From Lepas anatifera (Eukaryota; Arthropoda; Thecostraca; Lepadidae), in contig JAOTON010000385.1 in assembly GCA_034440635.1 (NCBI GenBank), positions 402,501-466,500 of the forward strand: 64,000 nucleotides of DNA. Direction: 5' to 3'. Positions 57,305 to 64,000 of this stretch are shown piece by piece. How positions within the stretch are numbered: position 1 is the stretch's first letter; every line of letters begins with the position of its first letter. The translations under genes and the position numbers were made by a program. Below the pieces are notes generated by a model. It had not been told where the DNA came from and did not search any database. It worked only from the letters and a program-made list of their open reading frames with translations.

Positions 57305-59589
57305 GCGGCTGGTGCAGAGCTTAATCTTAAAATACTACAGATGCCTACACGTAGATAATTGAAAGCCTATGGCTTAATTATCCTTGTACTGTGTGAAACA
57401 TGCCAAATTTGTCGCATGGTTAGCTGAAACCTACCATTATTTTCATAAGCCCATCCGCGCGTAGTGGCATACCATTTGTCCAGGCCGATCTCGCTACGAA
57501 GGTAGGTCGTAGTCCTCATTAATTTGGTATCTTTGCTCCGTGTTGCTATGGGAACCAACGCTCGACCACACTGTTGACATTTCTAGATACCGACTCGCAG
57601 CTGGGAAACTTGACCGAAGAATTCACTCGCTTCGGGGAGAGAATTTCTCAATAGACACCAAATACGCTACCGTCTGACACGCGATTTTAGTCAATCAATA
57701 TGGCTGATTAGATAGGCATTAAATGCGCTGTCCTCCGACACACGGTTTTAGTCAGATGACGGCTTAGTTTGCGATATAACTATAGTCCCTTTGTCCGCCT
57801 CTACAGGTATATACGTGGAACAATTTATTCAGAATGTGTTTTTCAGGGCAAAGGTGGAAAAAATGATGCCTTAGGGCATAGGTGTCTACCTAATCTAAGA
57901 ATTTCTAATGGATGAATGGAGTGAAACTACTATGAGTGTCCTAATTTATTTCGTCGGAAGAAATGCCAACAAAGATTATGGTTGCTTTTGTCGTTGCTGG
58001 TGGCAGGGGCTTAATTCCAAACTGTCCAACGCTGCAACAGCTGCTATTTTCGTTCATTTAGATGGCCAGTAGTCGGCGCGTCAATTAATGAAAACGCAAT
58101 AAATTAAAACGTTATCAATTAAAACGTATGCGTCTAATAACGCAAGTTCAGGCCACCCCATGGAGAGGAACCACCATACAAAATTGCACTGCCAGATTTC
58201 CAGATCCCTACAGCTCTAAACCGTTCGTCATCGGCTTCTGACAGTGGGAGGCCACCACGTCTGACGCGGCAGGAAGCAATTAAAGTCGACTTGCTCACCA
58301 CATGCCGACGAGTGCACCGCGGGCCAAACACACAAAGAGCAGCTCTTCCCAGAATTTTATATCCAGGCAGCGAGGTCGCGATCAATAGTGCAGGTGGAAT
58401 TTCGTTAGATTTCGCGTCCGAGTGTATCAGGTGATTTCCTGCCAGGCAGAGCAAGCCGATTTTAACGAAGCCAAATGACAATTCAAGGCAAGTATGAAGT
58501 ATCAATCTAAATTGGGATGATTTCTGATAAGAGCAAGGAAATAATGGATCGTGTAAATCAAGGTCAAAGTATCGGAATACATTTTCGGATTTTTTCTCTA
58601 ATATTTGATGATTTTCGGTTTCTACGTCAGAATAAACGCACGGTCAACAGATAACTCGCATCCAGAAGTAAATAACACAAACGCTGCACTAAACACACCC
58701 ACACACAAGTAGTTATGTTCAACTAGCTGGTGATGTGATATCACTAGGAGCGTACCTAAAACAAGACGTGAGGAAGTCTAGTTAAAATAAAAAAGCAAAC
58801 GCGTCTTGTAAAAAAATACAACGGTGGCTCGGTAGGCACAATGTGACGATAATGAGCTCTAAGATGATGTGCTTAAAAGTAAAAAGATTGAATGATTGAT
58901 TCGGCAATCGACTAGACTTCGTTCCTTAGAAGTGCAGCCAAACTGTTTAAGACTAGTGATGGTGAAATTACGTAAGAGCGTAATGGACAAATCGGCTCTT
59001 TGGCGCCGCTACAACATGGACCAATCTCCGTTTTCCAGCGTCAGCTCATGGCCACGGCGGGTGTATGTGACCTTTCTGTCGCGTTCGGTGGTGTTCAGTA
59101 AAACGGAACATTTCTCGCGGCGCTTTTGGCTCGCCCGAGTTCATTACACTCTTGGCTAAACAGATCTGATGGTACTCGACACGCTTACCGGGTGTCAAAA
59201 CGCCGAGTCGCCTTACTTCTTGAGATACGTGTCCATACGTTCTGCTTCCAGCCTTTTTCGCCCCGTGAAGTCTTGTGGGGCCGCTAGTGCCGTAAATTGA
59301 TACTCATTATCGAATTTTTTCACATCATCAGAGCGTTAGTAATTTGCTTTAGTGGGGGCATGGAAGGACATGGTTGGCGGGGAGAAGTCCCATCACTATG
59401 CCCGTACATTTCATTGTCATTTGGTCTATATGGGGTTGGAACGTTAGGTTCTTGCCCGTGACCTGTCCTGGTTTTTTTTACCATTTCTGGGAAAAAAATA
59501 ACTGATATAACACGACTCTAAAACCATACGAATATAAGGAAGACGCTCTCATGATTCATAGAGTTATGCACAGGCAATCAGATGTCTTA
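57305..59589. other. No gene recognised
   Basis: The longest frame is on the minus strand at 58134-58505 (123 codons). It has no signal peptide, domain or codon pattern I can support. Other open frames are shorter. No repeat termini seen. Confidence 0.4.
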
Positions 59590-60490
59590 GGCTGTACTCT
59601 CTCACACGCCGGTACACGAGGCAGCCCAGCAGGCACCTGCCTGAGCTCTAGGTGACGTAATGCTGGCAGATTTGTCAGGTTCAACGTTCACAAAATACGT
59701 CTTAATAGTATCCGAGGTCACACTCGGTGTCGCACACGGTGTCTTGTTGCTGCCGATTGTGGGCCAAAGAGTTTGCCAAGTACGGTATAGTGCTGGGATC
59801 AGACAGCTGCTCCCACACCTACTGTGGCAGTCTCTTCGTACTGTTGCGTGGCATTGATGGCATTGTTTTCGCCCGCTGTGTGGGCCCCCTCCTGCAATGT
59901 AGCACGTCGTCTCGCCATCAGCTCTCTGGTTGTCTCGGTGGTACGTGAAGCGTGCAGCGGTCACGGTCGGGTTCGTCTCAGCGGAGCCACTACGACAAAT
60001 GCCGCCCACTTCTCTGTTGGTCCCACTGCAGAATAGGCCCTGTTCCAGTCCATGTGAGCAAGGGTCAAATGAAAAGCAGTAGTGACCACTCGATTGGTTC
60101 GGCGTGTTTGAGTTGCAGCGCCGTAATTTGGGCTCACACCTCCAAATCTCAGCATCACTGTTGTAAAATCGTGCGGATCTCCATGACAGCGAGTCACACC
60201 ACCAGCGCGAGTCATTACTACCAACGCAGGTGTATTAGTGATGACAACATCAACTAGGGTTGTAGCCAGTCGGTACGTCGGGACGCTTTCATTACACACC
60301 TGGAGGTTGAAGGGCACGAACCAAGTTACGCAGCCTTAGAGTTTGCGGGTTTTCTCCACATTGCGTCTTCAAAGAACAAGCGTTCCAATCTGTGGCCAAC
60401 ACCATGGTCTGCTCTGGATGCGCTGCCATCAGGACTTCCAACTGGCCTTCTTGGTCGCCAAAATCGACGTTTATTTGATGGGTCGTAATT
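59590..60490 (-). pseudogene. LINE endonuclease-domain fragment
   Basis: Read on the minus strand: TMVLATDWNACS near 60400 fits the GDFNAH-type motif of apurinic-like LINE endonucleases. It is followed by LRNLVRALQPPGV, then TYRLATTLVDVVITNTP near 60250, which is the conserved T.IDLI.TN region. Further on, TSDTIKTYFVNV near 59690 fits the linker before the reverse transcriptase (D.IN.YF..V). Frames shift at least twice. No reverse transcriptase follows at lower coordinates, so this is an internal fragment. Confidence 0.65.
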
Positions 60491-60525
60491 GTTAAGTGGC
60501 AATGTAACGACGCTATAAAGAACCC

Positions 60526-61832
60526 TTAACCCTCGCCCCGGAAAAGCCCGAGGGGGTGTTCAAACACCCCGCCGGGTTGAAAACAAAAACAAACAAAAAA
60601 ACGAAAAAGCGACGGCCCGAAGCACCACTGTACTTGGCACATCTAACCCTTGATCAATTCCGCAACTTTCCCCAAAAACTTTAATTGGGTAATCTCACGT
60701 CAGGTCACGAATGCACGTCAAGCGATCTCACCTAAAAAAATGTTTAAAGCGGCATAGGTAAAAAATGAGTGAATCTACCGGATTAAAACTTATACCACAT
60801 AACGGGCCTGCCCGGTACTACAAAATATGTTCCGGGATTTTTTTATAGCGATGACCTAGGGTCCGGTACGGATCATGACTTCCCCATTGGAAATACATGG
60901 GGAAAACAGGATTTGGGCTGTATTTGTGTAGATATAGCTGCGGATACCTTCATATTCTCCAAGTTGAAGTACCCTGCGTCCCTTTCCAGGTCCATGTTGC
61001 AGTGTTTTACCTGTGACCTTTGAGAGGTCATCTGGGTTTACTTCAGCAGGTTTCAGGCTTGGGTCAGGAACTTGTACAGGAAATGACGATGAAGCTATTA
61101 TTTTGATGCCATTACGCTTGGATTGCTATTAAAAGTCGGCTGATATGCATATTGACTATGCTAGCCTGGATAATGACATAAGGTCAGGTCATTTTTATGT
61201 TTTGACCTAATATAGTCACATTATACATTATTCGATTCGCCGTAAGGAGGAAGCGGATGTTGCCTTAAAAAAATTGTTCTAGCTCAACCATGTAAAAGCT
61301 TTATCGTCATTCCCTGCAAAGATATCAACCCAAGCCTGAAACCTACTTAAGTAGCCCCAGATGACCTCTCAAAGGTCACAGGTTAAAATTGCAGAACCTG
61401 AAAAGGGGCCCAGGATGCTACAATTTGGATAATATGCAGGTATTCGCAGCTGTATCTACACAAATACAGCCCAATTCCTGTTTCCCCATGCATTTCCAAT
61501 GGAGGACACGATCAGTACCTGACCCTAGGTCATCGATATGAAAAATCCTGGAATAATTTTTGTAGTCCTCGGTGGGCCCACTATGTCGTATAAGTATCAA
61601 TCCGATAGATTCACTCATTTGTTACTCTTGCCACCTTAAACATTTTTGGAGGTGAGGTCACTTGACCTGCACTGGTGGCCTGACCTGAGATGACCCAATT
61701 AAAATGTTTAGGAAAGTTGCGGAATTGATCAAGGATAAGGTGTGCCAAGTACCGCGGCGCTTGGCACCGCCGTTTTTTTCCGCCGGAAAACCCGAGGGGG
61801 TGCTTAAGCCCCCCCAGCAGAGCGAGGGTTAA
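60526..61832. mobile_element. TTAA family 4 element, foldback-like (copy 4A)
   Basis: Starts TTAACCCTCGCCCC and ends with CAGAGCGAGGGTTAA, TTAA-bounded. The two halves are long imperfect reverse complements: 60640-61040 on the left pairs with 61350-61760 on the right, sharing TTGATCAATTCCGCAACTTT, CCATTGGAAATACATGGG, GCTGTATTTGTGTAGATA and GTGACCTTTGAGAGGTCATC in opposite orientation. A GGGGTG...CACCCC hairpin lies inside the left terminus. 1307 bp, non-coding. CCCT at the TTAA end resembles piggyBac termini. Confidence 0.8.
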
Positions 61833-62940
61833 ATCGAAGCGGAGGTCTGGCAGCTTTGGCTTCAATTATTGTATGTTCAGCCGTCCAGTCAGCATTTCCG
61901 TGCGCTTGGGTCCTTTCGGGCCAGGGACGGGTCCAAGAATTTACTACGGAGGGGGGCGAAGCCTCGGGAGCAGCCAGGCCACCGTTTGGAGGAGGACTTT
62001 GGCATTATGAAGGGCGCCTTTAAGACGTTATTTTGCGAGTATGCGATGCCATTTGAAACAGCGCCGACATGTTTTGACCTAATATAGTCACATTATACAT
62101 TATTCGATTCGCCGTAAGGAGGAAGCGGATGTTGCCTTAAAAAATTGTTCTAGCTCAACCATGTAAAAGCTTTATCGTCATTCCCTGCAAAGATATCAAC
62201 CCAAGCCTGAAACCTACTTAAGTAGCCCCAGATGACCTCTCAAAGGTCACAGGTTAAAATTGCAGAACCTGAAAAGGGGCCCAGGATGCTACAATTTGGA
62301 TAATATGCAGGTATTCGCAGCTGTATCTACACAAATACAGCCCAATTCCTGTTTCCCCATGCATTTCCAATGGAGGACACGATCAGTACCTGACCCTAGG
62401 TCATCGATATGAAAAATCCTGGAATAATTTTTGTAGTCCTCGGTGGGCCCACTATGTCGTATAAGTATCAATCCGATAGATTCACTCATTTGTTACTCTT
62501 GCCACCTGAAACATTTTTTGGAGGTGAGGTCACTTGACCTGCACTGGTGGCCTGACCTGAGATGACCCAATTAAAATGTTTAGGAAAGTTGCGGAATTGA
62601 TCAAGGATAAGGTGTGCCAAGTACCGCGGCGCTTGGCACCGCCGTTTTTTCCGCCGGAAAACCCGAGGGGGTGCTTAAGCCCCCCAGCAGAGCGAGGGTT
62701 AAATCGAAGCGGAGGTCTGGCAGCTTTGGCTTCAATTATTGTATGTTCAGCCGTCCAGTCAGCATTTCCGTGCGCTTGGGTCCTTTCGGGCCAGGGACGG
62801 GTCCAAGAATTTACTACGGAGGGGGGCGAAGCCTCGGGGGCAGCCAGGCCACCGTTTGGAGGAGGACTTTGGCATTATGAAGGGCGCCTTTAAGACGTTA
62901 TTTTGCGAGTATGCGATGCCATTTGAAACAGCGCCGACAT
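61199..62940 (+). repeat. Tandem duplication of ~871 bp
   Basis: Unit 1 (61199-62070) and unit 2 (62071-62940) are nearly identical, differing by a handful of substitutions and 1-base indels in homopolymers. Each unit contains the right half of the family 4 element plus about 240 bp of its flank ending GCGCCGACAT. The junction has ATG shared by both breakpoints, consistent with microhomology. Confidence 0.95.
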
Positions 62941-63043
62941 TAAAACGTCGCCAGGGAAAAGCACAATGGCTCGAAGTGCCTCTGGTCAAACAACTAGCGA
63001 TGTAACAGGGAACCTCCAACCGGACTTTTTGTATTCCAATGAT

Positions 63044-64000
63044 TTAACCCTCGCCCCACCGGGGCCATCGATGCCCCCGAGGTTTTTTCGGGATAGCAGA
63101 GAAACGACGAGACGCATCACCGCGGTTGAGGGCTCTATCTCTCACTCCATCATTTTCCAACCATCCCTAAAATGATTTACCCCAGGTCACCCAAGTTCAG
63201 GTCACCAGGCGAGGTCAACCAAGGTCACCTCACTTCGAATTTTGAGCTCAATAAGAGCTACATTTCTTAGTCGATCGATTTGAAACTTCCTATACTTCAT
63301 GACCCCACCAGGGTCTACAATGAATATATCCGAGATTTTTCGATTTCGTGACCTGAGATAAGGTCACGAGGTGACCTCCCCATTGGAAAAGCATGGGAAA
63401 AGCTGTCTTATGAACTAAGTCACGAACATGATTGCAAATGCTCAGACTACTCAGAACAGCGTTCTTGGACACCCTTTCACGGATCCCAGGGGTCCTATTT
63501 GCCCTTTGATCTCTTCGAGGTCATCCAAGATCACCAGGGATCAAAAACAGTATTTTGACAATAACGTTTGACCTAATTAAGCTAGAGAGCTGAATCGAAC
63601 ACCATCGTGTATGTCTTGTCACTGGCTTTCATTTGATATACGGCAATGTCACTCTCTGACCTTTCGTGACCTCAGGTCATATCAGGTCACGAGGTGACCT
63701 CTGGAGGTCAAACCACTGGCGGGATGTCATTACATTCCACATAGCGGAAAAAGGTCTGGCATTTTCCTATCAAATGGACTTGACCAGATCTCAATAGCTC
63801 TAATGGCGTAAGTTATGCCCAGATTTCTTAAAGGGAGATACGCAAAAAAATATTATTGTGGTTTCCTGCTATTTGAAAACTCCTGATAACGAAACTATCA
63901 ATTATTTTTGTATCTTCGGTAAAATTTTGGGAGGCCACTCACTTATTATCGAAAAAGGTTAACAGTTTCAATAAAATGCCCATCACTTACCCATGCCCAT
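63044..64000 (+). mobile_element. TTAA family 4-like element, runs off the window
   Basis: Starts TTAACCCTCGCCCCACCGGG, followed by GCATCGATGGCCC-type and CCCCGAGGTTTTTTCGG sequence as in copy 4A. The interior has many GGTCACC/GGTGACC motifs and CCATTGGAAAAGCATGGG. A family 5 element begins inside it at 63828. The other terminus lies beyond the window. Confidence 0.65.
63828..64000 (-). mobile_element. TTAA family 5 element, truncated by window end
   Basis: Begins TTAAAGGGAGATACGCAAAA and continues as a close match to the reverse complement of 19940-20120, including GTGGTTTCCTGCTATTTGAA and TTTTGGGAGGCCACTCAC. Confidence 0.8.

Noticed and set aside
58134..58505. 123-codon minus-strand open frame as a gene
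   Set aside because: No domain, signal peptide, splice border or neighbouring coding evidence. The length is within what chance gives here.
61418..61618. 66-codon open frame that occurs twice (also 62289-62489) as a duplicated gene
   Set aside because: It lies inside the arm of a foldback transposon that was tandemly duplicated. Identity reflects the recent duplication, not coding constraint.

Overview
This window is nuclear DNA of an animal with a large, repeat-rich genome. It shows spliced genes, tRNA-derived SINEs, LINE and Penelope-like retroelement remnants, many TTAA- and 8-bp-TSD DNA transposons, minisatellites and long AT-rich non-coding stretches. The gene content (a Golgi carbohydrate sulfotransferase and a cysteine-rich, EB-like single-pass membrane protein) and the repeat types suggest a protostome, probably an arthropod. 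This is inference and I cannot name the species.

Two genes are well supported. On the plus strand a two-exon carbohydrate sulfotransferase gene spans 35217-45550. A short exon encodes the signal anchor (35217-35328), followed by an 8.8-kb intron and one long exon with the lumenal catalytic domain (44169-45550). The two exons join in phase 1 with GT/AG borders. On the minus strand, 13060-13761 encodes a 233-residue type I membrane protein with a signal peptide, twelve extracellular cysteines and two PPxY motifs at its cytoplasmic C-terminus. Two further exon candidates (2585-2855 minus; 29369-29656 plus) are weak.

Layout: 1-13 kb holds an 18-bp minisatellite, a mariner-type MITE, two hAT-type MITEs, two SINEs and a Penelope-like element split by another repeat. 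13-15 kb holds the EB-like gene and its repeat-rich upstream flank. 16-33 kb is dominated by TTAA-bounded elements, some nested. 34.8-45.6 kb is the sulfotransferase gene, with a minisatellite just before its first exon and transposons plus a 23-bp minisatellite in its intron. 46-56 kb is a dense mosaic of TTAA elements with a CR1/Jockey-group LINE inserted in one of them, a second LINE and a TA/GT microsatellite. 57-60.5 kb is sparse, with a LINE endonuclease fragment. 60.5-64 kb holds a foldback-like TTAA element, a recent ~871-bp tandem duplication and two further TTAA elements.

The most unusual signal is a set of at least six repeat families that end in TTAA but carry different terminal inverted repeats. 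Several share an interior built from very many AGGTCA/TGACCT half-sites, the nuclear-receptor half-site, plus a common ~45-bp core with a TGACCT-N4-AGGTCA palindrome. They nest in and abut one another at TTAA. No transposase is visible, so all copies look non-autonomous.
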